From the NCBI GenBank assembly GCA_900548345.1, contig URKA01000013.1:1-64000 (forward strand): DNA of 64,000 bases, given 5' to 3'. Below are positions 1 to 7,274 of this stretch, piece after piece. Within the stretch, counting starts at the first letter, position 1. Every line of letters begins with the position of its first letter. A program made the translations under genes and the position numbers. The DNA comes from an uncultured Paraprevotella sp. (GTDB taxonomy: Bacteria > Bacteroidota > Bacteroidia > Bacteroidales > Bacteroidaceae). Under the pieces are notes generated by a model. The model made no database searches, was not told the origin of the DNA, and saw only the letters and a program-made list of their open reading frames with translations.

Positions 1-29
1 ATATGCAAATCAATCTATTATAATAGGTC

Positions 30-200
30 TCACCATGCAAAATGTCCAACCCGCCACTTTCTGAAACTTTCAAGATTCAGACTCTCAACCAGAGTGTCAA
101 CCATCCGAACCGGATCGTTCTCTGCAATATCCTCGTCAATTCTTTGAGGAAAAAGCACTGTTTGCTTGGGAGTGTAAGGACGAAAATGTATCTTTGTCAT
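30..200 (-). pseudogene. IS1182-family transposase, N-terminal remnant
   Basis: Starting from the ATG at 200, the minus strand encodes 56 residues. The first 48 read like the conserved N-terminus of IS1182-type transposases of Bacteroidetes (FRPYTPKQTVLFPQRIDEDI, then NDPVRMVDTLVESLNLESF). After Phe-Arg-Lys the similarity stops, and the frame ends 8 codons later at a TGA (30-32). A full transposase of this family has about 500 residues, so this is only the first tenth. It lies at the outer edge of the AT-rich restriction-modification block. I infer that an IS copy was cut by deletion or recombination there. It cannot be an active transposase. Confidence 0.7.
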
Positions 201-246
201 ACTATTAAGATGTTATGCTTAAAGATACAAAATCTTTAGGTAATAA

Positions 247-278
247 CAAAGCCCCAGCTTGTGAAAATCGGGGCTTTG
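247..278 (-). terminator. Hairpin terminator after the NERD gene
   Basis: CAAAGCCCC (247-255) pairs perfectly with GGGGCTTTG (270-278), a 9-bp stem with a 14-nt loop. On the minus strand it follows the stop of the NERD gene and is followed by TTATTA. It closes the seven-gene minus-strand run that begins with the controller gene near 5045. Confidence 0.7.
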
Positions 279-281
279 TGC

Positions 282-956
282 TTAAAAAAAGGAGATGTGC
301 ATTTTGACACACCTCCTACCTTGATTTATAAAATTAGAACTTCTGTATTGCCGAGCTTTTGCATTATGTTTATGCTGTTTCAATTTTTCTTCTTTATCAG
401 CAATTATGCAATTTTGGTTGATAGTTCGTACTATCCAATCTATTGTTTCCTGATTAAGAACAGAAGTCCTGTATTGCAAAATTGCACGTTTGAGACTGTA
501 CCTATTTACAACAATACTATTTACGATATGCACTTTTAATTCTGCATTGTTATTGAAAACGACAATAGGAATAAAAGGTATATCTACAGAACACTTGAGC
601 AAGTGACGCAAAAATTTTACATGACCTGCATTCTGTTTTATGGGATTATAAAATTGATGCTTACTTTTATAGATGGTTTGAGTCCAGTATTCACTATTTT
701 CACCACCTAAAATCCAACCTTTATATCCCTTTGTTTCAATCACAAAAACACCATAGGACGAGACCACAATATGGTCTATCTGCGTAGAATATCCATTACT
801 TTCAAATAGCAAATCATTGAATATAACATACTCTTCGGGCAATTCCTGTATCTTGTTATTCACAAGTTTTTCAGAATACTTGCCTTTCCACATTGGCATC
901 TTCAATCTAATGAAGATTACCAATGCCAAAAAGAATATGATGCCAAAGATAACCAC
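282..956 (-). CDS. NERD-domain (nuclease-related) membrane-anchored protein
   Basis: This 224-residue protein has one N-terminal membrane segment (residues 2-18) followed by a NERD domain. The PD-(D/E)XK-like signature is visible as Asp61 in QIDHIVV and Glu74-x-Lys76 in FVIETKGYKG. The C-terminal 40 residues are basic and probably disordered. NERD proteins are predicted nucleases or nucleic-acid-processing proteins, and few have been tested. The gene starts 9 bp after the preceding short gene and is the last of the minus-strand run that begins with the restriction-modification genes. That suggests, but does not prove, a role tied to defence or DNA processing. The domain call is firm; the biochemical function is not. 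Confidence 0.8.
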   Translation of the reverse strand: MVIFGIIFFLALVIFIRLKMPMWKGKYSEKLVNNKIQELPEEYVIFNDLLFESNGYSTQIDHIVVSSYGVFVIETKGYKGWILGGENSEYWTQTIYKSKHQFYNPIKQNAGHVKFLRHLLKCSVDIPFIPIVVFNNNAELKVHIVNSIVVNRYSLKRAILQYRTSVLNQETIDWIVRTINQNCIIADKEEKLKQHKHNAKARQYRSSNFINQGRRCVKMHISFF

Positions 957-965
957 ACGTTGTAA

Positions 966-1364
966 CTATTTGTCTAAAATCTCAACAACAGGAACGGTCT
1001 TTTCCATTTCACTACGTGTCACGTACTTATATGTACCAACCTGCATTACTTTTTTCCCTGAGGGTACGTCTATCTTTTGATCATCATAATATGATGTACC
1101 TTCATCGGCAAGGAACAGAACTATCATTCCGAAATTATCCATATCTTCTACTCTTGCCAATGCGCTACCGTCTGGAAGAACTTGCATCACTTCAAATGAT
1201 TTTACCTTAATTTCTTGCTGTGGTTTTTCAAACATGACAATATCATTGCCCAAAGGCGATGAATTTCCTTGATATGTAACCATAAAAGCAAAAACAAATG
1301 TCAGGACAATTCCTGTTATAATACCGCCCAAATAGGTAAGTATAAATTTAGTACGTGTTGCCAT
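966..1364 (-). CDS. Hypothetical membrane-anchored protein
   Basis: I do not recognise this 132-residue protein. Residues 8-30 form one hydrophobic segment (YLGGIITGIVLTFVFAFMV), so it is probably a single-pass protein with a ~100-residue extracytoplasmic domain. That domain has a small beta-rich look: a stretch ending in DGSALARVEDMDNFGMIVLFL, then a Lys/Val-rich end. It lies 11 bp downstream of the 1376-1798 gene and 9 bp upstream of the NERD gene, so the three are probably co-translated. Low GC matches the neighbouring accessory genes. Confidence 0.6.
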   Translation of the reverse strand: MATRTKFILTYLGGIITGIVLTFVFAFMVTYQGNSSPLGNDIVMFEKPQQEIKVKSFEVMQVLPDGSALARVEDMDNFGMIVLFLADEGTSYYDDQKIDVPSGKKVMQVGTYKYVTRSEMEKTVPVVEILDK

Positions 1365-1375
1365 AATTGTATTAT

Positions 1376-1798
1376 TTATTGTTTTTCTGTCTTTTGATAT
1401 TCAGCCTTAGTCACAATACCTTTTTTCGCTTCTTCTATGGTATCAGCATCCTTATAAAAAATCCAATGAATGATTGGTTTCCCTCCATATGCCGAAGAAT
1501 ACGCTTGTTGAAAAATCCATCCTCTTTGTACCATATAGTTAGCAGCATCTACCATACTATTGAATTTGATTTCCTCTCCATTCTCATCAACAAACTTAAG
1601 TTTACTACTTAAATCTCCCCACATATTGTATGAAGCTTTTGTCCCAAAATCAAAAATTATTTTTAGACCAGAGGAAAGTTCTTTTTCTATCCCCTTAACT
1701 TCACAATAATATCTCTGCTTAGCATAAATATGTCCTGTAAATGACATTAAGCAAAAGACCAACAACCATTTGCCGAACGCACATCTAATATGTTTCAT
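1376..1798 (-). CDS. Hypothetical exported protein
   Basis: This 140-residue protein begins with a convincing signal peptide (residues 1-26, hydrophobic core LLVFCLMSFTGHIYA). The mature part contains a short module ending in MVDAANYMVQRGWIFQQAY, a pattern common in Bacteroidetes exported proteins of unknown role that carry a 'GW.. Q' end. Its ATG overlaps the stop codon of the upstream gene by 4 nt (ATGA, 1795-1798), which indicates translational coupling. No enzymatic motif is visible. Function unknown. Confidence 0.6.
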   Translation of the reverse strand: MKHIRCAFGKWLLVFCLMSFTGHIYAKQRYYCEVKGIEKELSSGLKIIFDFGTKASYNMWGDLSSKLKFVDENGEEIKFNSMVDAANYMVQRGWIFQQAYSSAYGGKPIIHWIFYKDADTIEEAKKGIVTKAEYQKTEKQ

Positions 1799-2424
1799 AT
1801 CTGTTTTATAGCTTTATTTTGATTATAAAATTCTTCAATCTCTTTTATTGCCATTTCTAAATCTTTTTGTCTTGCACAGCAAGCATATTTATATTGGTCT
1901 AAATAAAAATCATAATTACAACTAATAGGTGATTTAATCCAATCGTCAGAAGAAAAGCTCAAATGCTTTTTTATTTGTTTTTTGGTATTAAGCAATTCTT
2001 GTAATGATACATTATATTTTCTACTGAAAAGCAGTTCTTGTAATCCACCGACATAACCCAATGCCCATTTAAAATAATCCTCATCCATAGATTTCACTTC
2101 ATCTACGTTTATCCCCTTATATTTACCAAAAGTTAGATTATTACTTTCATCAAGGCAATTCCATTTTAGATTATCAACATCTTCTATGAGATTTTCAATT
2201 AGTTCCCAATTACCACAACCGCAACAATCTATCACTTGTTCTTCTGTAATACCATTTTCAGGTTTCCCGTCAGTTAGTCTATATCCATAGGCTTCACCAT
2301 AGTGTCCTTTTGGCTTTACCCTTGTTACCATATAAGAAAGATGATACCACCCATTTCTTCTTACAACAAAAGGAGTTCCCTTTCCTAAAAACCGCCAAAT
2401 ATCAAAAATATTCTCACTATTCAT
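1795..2424 (-). CDS. Hypothetical protein with a DUF3820/ExoX C-terminal-like motif
   Basis: This 209-residue protein is cytoplasmic, with no signal or membrane segment. Residues 97-121 read LTFGKYKGINVDEV... DYFKWALG, the pattern of the small DUF3820 / exodeoxyribonuclease X C-terminal module that occurs in DNA-processing proteins. A CCGCG run (68-72) precedes it. The start is 35 bp downstream of the endonuclease stop, and the end overlaps the next gene by 4 nt. The gene therefore sits inside the restriction-modification transcript. A nucleic-acid role is an inference from this one motif and the position. Confidence 0.6.
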   Translation of the reverse strand: MNSENIFDIWRFLGKGTPFVVRRNGWYHLSYMVTRVKPKGHYGEAYGYRLTDGKPENGITEEQVIDCCGCGNWELIENLIEDVDNLKWNCLDESNNLTFGKYKGINVDEVKSMDEDYFKWALGYVGGLQELLFSRKYNVSLQELLNTKKQIKKHLSFSSDDWIKSPISCNYDFYLDQYKYACCARQKDLEMAIKEIEEFYNQNKAIKQI

Positions 2425-2459
2425 TTTTACAGACTTTGATAATTCTTAAATTTATGTCA

Positions 2460-3392
2460 TTAACGCGGGCCAAGAAATTTATCTCCATTAAGATGAATCA
2501 TGTGGTCTGGCATATCTGCAATCCAGACTTCTGTCTCCCACGCAAGATGTTCGGAGAACTTTTTGAATGTCACAAAATCAAGGAATGCTGTTACATAAAT
2601 CTTCCCTGCAGTAACATTTTCCGTCATAGACCCAATCTCCAAAATTCGTTTGGGATCCATTGGACCAACCGATGTTACAGATTCAATAAAATATATCCAA
2701 TTCTTATCTTCTCGGTAGAGAACCACATCAGGCATCTTGTCGTGCAAGGTAATTTCAAAACCAAGTGCAGAAAGTTTATCTATGTTTTTAACCATATCTT
2801 TCTGTATCGTATCGCCGACATACAAGCATTCCGAATGAGGTGCAAATCTTGGAGCAAACTCTTCTATAATTGCTTTTTGTAATTGATTATGCTTGCCTGG
2901 GCTAAAGGTAAAATCTTTATCATTTATCTTAACAGGCATCTTTTGCATTCTTTTTTTTGAAGCATAAAGATTGGAAAGCGTATCATGTTTGTAAAGGAAC
3001 TGTGCTAACGAAGCATTTTCTTCGCAAACACAATTTTCATTATCGCTTATTGATTGAATGACTGTCAAAAATTCTGGAGTAATTCGATAACGATAATTGG
3101 GACTATTTGTTGCTTTGCCATTATCTTCTATTAATGCTGCCGTTCTGAAAGGGTGCATAGCTTGCTTGCGGAAAGTTTCTCTTGAATTTTCAGCATATAT
3201 TACTCCATAATTATCGGCAATGAAAGCTATAATGTCATGGATTCTTATCCAGTCATTTGTGGCGTCGTTCCAAGGTGTTTCATTCTTTAATTTTGCCATC
3301 GCAAGCAATGTCAAGCAACAAAGTGCCCCTTGCTGTCTTGCTGGCACATTAAGTTTTGCCAATAGGTCTTTTGCTGTATCTAATTTATCCAT
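2460..3392 (-). CDS. Type II restriction endonuclease, PstI/BsuBI family
   Basis: This 310-residue protein should cut unmethylated DNA as a type IIP enzyme. PstI and BsuBI recognise CTGCAG, and the same site is likely here but unproven. The C-terminal half carries the family core: LYVGDTIQKDM (190-200), PDVVLY (221-226) followed by YFIESVTSVG with Glu237, AWETEVWIAD, then DHMIHLNGDKFLGP at the end. The N-terminal ~150 residues are the helical BsuBI/PstI N-terminal region. Length matches family members (about 310-330). The start overlaps the methyltransferase stop by 13 nt, so methylase and nuclease are translationally coupled. No sign of inactivation. Confidence 0.9.
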   Translation of the reverse strand: MDKLDTAKDLLAKLNVPARQQGALCCLTLLAMAKLKNETPWNDATNDWIRIHDIIAFIADNYGVIYAENSRETFRKQAMHPFRTAALIEDNGKATNSPNYRYRITPEFLTVIQSISDNENCVCEENASLAQFLYKHDTLSNLYASKKRMQKMPVKINDKDFTFSPGKHNQLQKAIIEEFAPRFAPHSECLYVGDTIQKDMVKNIDKLSALGFEITLHDKMPDVVLYREDKNWIYFIESVTSVGPMDPKRILEIGSMTENVTAGKIYVTAFLDFVTFKKFSEHLAWETEVWIADMPDHMIHLNGDKFLGPR

Positions 3393-4834
3393 TTGCTAAG
3401 TATTATATTGCAATTTGTAACCGACAATTCTTTGTGCATCAATTCTCTACCCATTTCCTCAATGATATTTCGTTCAGGAATTGGTATCTGATTTATTTCC
3501 GTAGAATTAACCTGAGTTGAGCCATTGAGAATCCTATAATAGTTGTCATACAGGCTGGAGTTCAATAGGACATACAATCCATACGTTACACATGGTGAAT
3601 CACATTTGATAAAATTAATCTTATTCTGTGTGCTGATATATTCGAATTGCGGATATTTTTGCTTCAAATATATACCACACTGCAATCTACGTTCTTCCTC
3701 TTTTGAAGTAAAACGCTTTACCATGAGAAAATCACTATTCTCCTGCAGGAATCCTTTTCTATCGGTTTTAATCACTTCACTCTCTTTTCCTAATGGCCAT
3801 GTTACACGACCATTTTGAATGTGTTGGGAGTAAATAAGAGGATATGCACCTTCTTCCAACTGGTCACGTAAAACTTCCCTTGTCCTAAAATCAACGATGA
3901 TTCCAGTTTGCATTTTCAAATTTAGTTCAGGCAGGGTTTTAGGGAAACGATTGATTTGATTGAGAACCGTTGCATCTTTGTCATTCGTAATGAGATAGAC
4001 AAACTGATTTTGAGCTACAACTGTTTCATATGGAGCACAAAATTGTACAATGTCTTCAAAACTGGACGTTGAAGAAGACGTAATTGACACATAGTCAGGA
4101 ATACGTTTCGTCTTTTTTACCTTTATAATAATCGTCTCTTGTAATATAGATTCTCCGTCAAAGACTTTATCCCTACTTTCAAACAAGTGCATATCCGTGA
4201 TTACACAATGCTCAAACAGATACTGCCTAAAACGCTTGAAATATGCCCCTGAAGTCCAAGAACGAGGAACAATATACACCAATTCAGAATCTTGCTTCAA
4301 ATTATGAATACCCATAGCCCAAAACAGGAAATACAAGTTTGGTACTCCATAGCATACACTCGGCATCGCTTTCGCTTCCTTTGCTTCTTTTGGTATTTTC
4401 AGATATGGAGGATTTCCTATAATATAGTCATAGAGCTTCACATTATCTGAAAACAGAGGATTATCCTCAAATAATTGGCTCGTCAAATAATTGTCTTGTA
4501 GAATTTCATAATTTATACCGCATTCTTCCTTAGCCAAATCCAAGTTGGATTTCAGTAAAGGCAAGACCAATTCATCGGTTTCATAACAAGTAAGATATAT
4601 TCTACCTTTATAACCGCACAGAATCAATTTGTCAATTACCGCAGCAGACAGTATCCCTGTACCAGCACCTGCATCTAACAGATGAATTTCAGGTTTTGTC
4701 AAATCAAAGCAGAAAAGAGAAGCCATAAAATTAGCAGTAGCCATATTCGTAAAGAACTGGCCGTACTTCTTTCGTTTCAACTTTGGCACAGAAGCAATAA
4801 AACTATCCGTGTTATGTATTATTGAACTTAGCAT
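3380..4834 (-). CDS. N6-adenine DNA methyltransferase of a PstI/BsuBI-type system
   Basis: This 484-residue protein should methylate adenine in the recognition site and protect the host from the linked endonuclease. Motif I (AdoMet binding) is LLDAGAGTGIL at 52-62 and motif IV is NPPY at 141-144, the gamma-type order. The C-terminal ~200 residues would be the target-recognition part. YGQFFTN near residue 24 is the usual start of this methylase class. The ATG lies 1 nt after the controller stop codon. Gene order controller-methylase-endonuclease ensures that protection is made before the nuclease. Confidence 0.9.
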   Translation of the reverse strand: MLSSIIHNTDSFIASVPKLKRKKYGQFFTNMATANFMASLFCFDLTKPEIHLLDAGAGTGILSAAVIDKLILCGYKGRIYLTCYETDELVLPLLKSNLDLAKEECGINYEILQDNYLTSQLFEDNPLFSDNVKLYDYIIGNPPYLKIPKEAKEAKAMPSVCYGVPNLYFLFWAMGIHNLKQDSELVYIVPRSWTSGAYFKRFRQYLFEHCVITDMHLFESRDKVFDGESILQETIIIKVKKTKRIPDYVSITSSSTSSFEDIVQFCAPYETVVAQNQFVYLITNDKDATVLNQINRFPKTLPELNLKMQTGIIVDFRTREVLRDQLEEGAYPLIYSQHIQNGRVTWPLGKESEVIKTDRKGFLQENSDFLMVKRFTSKEEERRLQCGIYLKQKYPQFEYISTQNKINFIKCDSPCVTYGLYVLLNSSLYDNYYRILNGSTQVNSTEINQIPIPERNIIEEMGRELMHKELSVTNCNIILSKWIN

Positions 4835-4835
4835 T

Positions 4836-5045
4836 TTATTTCCTCTCTATTGTTCCATCTACTATCAACTCTTTCAGTTCAACCGAAAGTAGTTGGGCTA
4901 TTTTATATAATGTCTCTAAATTGGGTTGTTGGCGATTGCAACAATAGGCATTTGTCGTACTAAAACTTTTCCCTATCTGTTCAGAAAGCCATTTTTGAGA
5001 CAAGTCTTTCTCTACCAATACTGTTTTTATCCGGTTTAATTTCAT
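4836..5045 (-). CDS. XRE-type controller protein of the restriction-modification operon
   Basis: This 69-residue protein is a single helix-turn-helix of the Cro/CI (XRE) class: DLSQKWLSEQIGKSFSTTNA (helices 2-3), then LETLYKIAQLLSVELKELI. It is the size of C proteins that time expression of type II restriction systems, and it is encoded immediately before the methyltransferase. I infer that it represses or activates its own promoter, which contains a palindrome at 5087-5098. It could also be a plain XRE regulator without a timing role. Confidence 0.8.
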   Translation of the reverse strand: MKLNRIKTVLVEKDLSQKWLSEQIGKSFSTTNAYCCNRQQPNLETLYKIAQLLSVELKELIVDGTIERK

Positions 5046-5067
5046 CGTTACACATTAAAGTCTTGTG

Positions 5068-5117
5068 CAAAGTTACAAAATAATCAGCTAAATATAGCAT
5101 TATTTGCGATAAATATA
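5068..5117 (-). promoter_or_regulatory. Promoter and candidate C-box of the restriction-modification operon
   Basis: On the minus strand TAACTTTG (plus 5068-5075) matches the Bacteroidetes -7 box, about 23 nt before the controller ATG. Upstream lies GCTAAATATAGC (5087-5098), a palindrome with 4-bp arms, followed by another GC(A)..TTTGC half site up to 5110. Sites of this kind bind controller proteins in other systems; binding here is inferred. Confidence 0.55.
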
Positions 5118-5157
5118 TTCTATTTCAACATTTAAGTTGTAAACATTGACAAACAAA

Positions 5158-5188
5158 AGACTGTCTAACAACCAAAGTTAGGCAGTCT
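5158..5188 (-). terminator. Terminator of the AAA/DUF4143 ATPase gene
   Basis: AGACTGTCTAAC (5158-5169) pairs with GTTAGGCAGTCT (5177-5188): 12 bp including one G-U, with a 7-nt loop. On the minus strand a TTTTG tract follows. It insulates the ATPase gene from the restriction-modification promoter. Confidence 0.75.
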
Positions 5189-5250
5189 CTATTCAGCGTT
5201 TTTTATTCAAAAATCCTTATCCTGGGATTGGAAGAGAATCTTTTACCGAA

Positions 5251-6603
5251 TCAAGATTGCCCCCTTTTCCTATCCGCAATAAACCGTTTCAACAAGAAAG
5301 CCAGAAAGTATGGGAAGGTGTAAAACTTACCGTTAAAACCAATATTTTTATATCCCAACTTGATTCCATATTTTATATCCGGATATTTATCCTCTTTCAG
5401 AAGATTATTCAACGAGGCTGTTGCACCGTCATTCGCCTTTACCTCCACCGGAATCAACGAATCCGCATCCCTTACGAAGAAATCCATCTCAAGAGACGGC
5501 TTGTCGCTATTATAATAGTAGAGTTTGTACCCTTGCTTTACAAGCATGTCCCCGACAATATTCTCGTATATGGCACCTTTATAAGTGCCAAGATTCTTAT
5601 TTACCCGCAAGTCTTCCTGAGCTTCCTCATCAAGAGATGCTATTAAAAGCCCTGTATCCTTATAGTATATTTTATACAGCTTAGGATCGTAGTTCCCTTT
5701 AAGTGGAAGCTCCGGCTGATTCAAACAATAACATATATTGATAACCCCTGCATCTGCAAGCCATTCCACACAACCTACATAATCCCGGTTTCTTGCGTTT
5801 TTTCCAATCTTGGTAATTTGAAAGCGTTTGTTCTCCTTGGCAAGAAAAGTTGAAATATGATTGTATACCGCTTTCACTTTAGCTTTATCCAATCCTTCTA
5901 CATATTTGGTAATATCCTCTTCATAATCTTTCAGGAGTTGCTGCTGTATGCCTAATGTTCCACCAAAATGCTTGTTTTTAATATATGTATTGACCACTTC
6001 GGGCATCCCCCCTATCGTAACATAATCACGGAAAAGACCAAATAGAACATCCATTTGCAAACCTGCGAGAGGTTTAACCTCCAACATGTGCCGGTAAAGT
6101 TCATCAATCAAATCATCCGTGTATCCTTTAGCCCAAAGAAATTCTTCGAAATCCATGGAATGCATTTCGTAATCCTCTTTATAGCCAACACTGTTGGATT
6201 CAATCTCTTTATAATTGATACCCATCAACGAACCGGAACAAATCACATCAAAACGCCCATCCAATTTGAAAAATTTCAATGAAGTCGCACAATTCGGACA
6301 TGCCTGCAACTCGTCAAAGAAGAACAATGTATCTCCCGGTACAAACTTTAACTCAGGATTAAGTAAAGAGATGTTTTTAAGAATTGTATCCACTTCGAAT
6401 CCGTCATTAAAGACATCCCGATATTTCCTCTGTTCCACAAAGTTTATCTGAACCACATTGGAATAGTTCTGACCGGCAAACCACTCTATCGAACGTGTCT
6501 TGCCTATCTGACGTGCACCTTTCACTATGAGTGGCTTCCTGTCCGGGTTGTTTTTCCATTCCAACAAATAACTATCCACTTTTCTTTTAAGCAGCATCTC
6601 CAT
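5251..6603 (-). CDS. AAA+ ATPase with DUF4143 C-terminal domain
   Basis: This protein of about 450 residues belongs to the AAA_14/DUF4143 family, predicted P-loop ATPases of unknown substrate that are frequent and often multi-copy in Bacteroidetes. The Walker A motif is KGARQIGKT (about residue 30) and Walker B is LFFFDELQACP (about 95). The DUF4143 part follows from about 200 and ends with a PD-(D/E)XK-like stretch (SLEMDFFVRD ... LIPVEVKAND). An in-frame ATG exists at 6615, but the -7 box at 6629-6636 would leave only about 7 nt of leader, so I chose the ATG at 6603. The gene stands alone between its own promoter and terminator. Role unknown. Confidence 0.85.
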   Translation of the reverse strand: MEMLLKRKVDSYLLEWKNNPDRKPLIVKGARQIGKTRSIEWFAGQNYSNVVQINFVEQRKYRDVFNDGFEVDTILKNISLLNPELKFVPGDTLFFFDELQACPNCATSLKFFKLDGRFDVICSGSLMGINYKEIESNSVGYKEDYEMHSMDFEEFLWAKGYTDDLIDELYRHMLEVKPLAGLQMDVLFGLFRDYVTIGGMPEVVNTYIKNKHFGGTLGIQQQLLKDYEEDITKYVEGLDKAKVKAVYNHISTFLAKENKRFQITKIGKNARNRDYVGCVEWLADAGVINICYCLNQPELPLKGNYDPKLYKIYYKDTGLLIASLDEEAQEDLRVNKNLGTYKGAIYENIVGDMLVKQGYKLYYYNSDKPSLEMDFFVRDADSLIPVEVKANDGATASLNNLLKEDKYPDIKYGIKLGYKNIGFNGKFYTFPYFLAFLLKRFIADRKRGQS

Positions 6604-6628
6604 AATCCAAAGCATTTACAACACACTG

Positions 6629-6687
6629 CAAATATAAGGACTTTCACATAATCCGCCACAAAAAAGCCCATAATTTCACATAATCCG
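6629..6687 (-). promoter_or_regulatory. ATPase promoter with two direct repeats
   Basis: TATATTTG on the minus strand (plus 6629-6636) is a -7 box. Just upstream the 14-mer TTTCACATAATCCG occurs twice (plus 6642-6655 and 6674-6687), 32 bp apart (three helical turns), which looks like a pair of operator sites. A shorter related GGATTATG lies at the start codon. The regulator is unknown. Confidence 0.45.
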
Positions 6688-6744
6688 TTCTGTTTTTTGC
6701 CGGTTTTTCACATTTTCCCATTCTCTATCTGCGACTTTTCCCCT

Positions 6745-7084
6745 ACAGGAGTTTTTTGAAAATACCCTTCAAGGGTTCAGACTACCTGAATGACAGAATG
6801 TTAAGGTTCAGTCACCTTTCAGATTCCTTTCATTTTGAAACAGGCTTAACGCAACCTTGCGCCCGATATTCCACACCTGTGTGCGATTCATCCTTCACCT
6901 GTGTCCGATTCATCCTTCACCTGTGACCGATTCATCCTTCACCTGTGACCGATTCGCCCATCACCTGTGTGGATTTGCATGAAAGGAAGCCTGAAGGATT
7001 GCGTATGCTTATCTTACTGAATATCAATAAGTCTGAACCCTTGAAGGGTATTTTCAAAAAACTTCTGTTACGTACGCGCGCGAG
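6745..7084. repeat. Large palindromic element A with five 22-bp-phased CACCTGTG sites
   Basis: Terminal inverted repeats of 39 bp (6745-6783 and 7030-7068) match at 38 positions and contain the palindrome CCCTTCAAGGG. Between them CACCTGTG starts at 6874, 6896, 6918, 6940 and 6962, exactly 22 bp apart. The 14-bp spacers mostly read (A/T)(C/G)CGATTCATCCTT. The sequences inside the arms are also imperfectly complementary (about 6813-6836 against 6977-7002), so the whole element could fold as one structure. Immediately right of the right arm is TACGTACGCGCGCG (7070-7083). It lies between the ATPase promoter and the trpS terminator. The surrounding 6616-7274 gap holds no credible gene. Confidence 0.85.
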
Positions 7085-7208
7085 AAAAATGAATAAAGGA
7101 GTCGAATTTCACTGCCAAACCCACCGGGACTCTCCCCATAAGAAAGGACATATCTACATCCAATCTTCCAAGACAATTCTGTGGTAGATTCGCGATGCCA
7201 GACAAACA

Positions 7209-7251
7209 AAAAACGCACTTGTGCAAGTTTAGTCTACACAAGTGCGTTTTT
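7209..7251 (-). terminator. trpS terminator
   Basis: A perfect 15-bp stem, AAAAACGCACTTGTG (7209-7223) with CACAAGTGCGTTTTT (7237-7251), has a 13-nt loop. On the minus strand it starts 24 nt after the trpS stop and ends in a T-rich tract. Confidence 0.85.
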
Positions 7252-7274
7252 GTATGGTATGATGCGTTACCGCA

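Noticed and set aside
42..239. 65-codon plus-strand gene at the window start
   Set aside because: It is the complementary strand of the IS1182 transposase remnant.
6874..6969. CRISPR array
   Set aside because: The repeated unit is 22 bp with partly conserved 14-bp spacers and changes orientation at other loci; there are no cas genes and no unique spacers of 30 bp or more.
6945..7187. 80-codon plus-strand gene inside element A
   Set aside because: Its start is in the 22-bp array and its body is the element's right arm; composition is that of the repeat.
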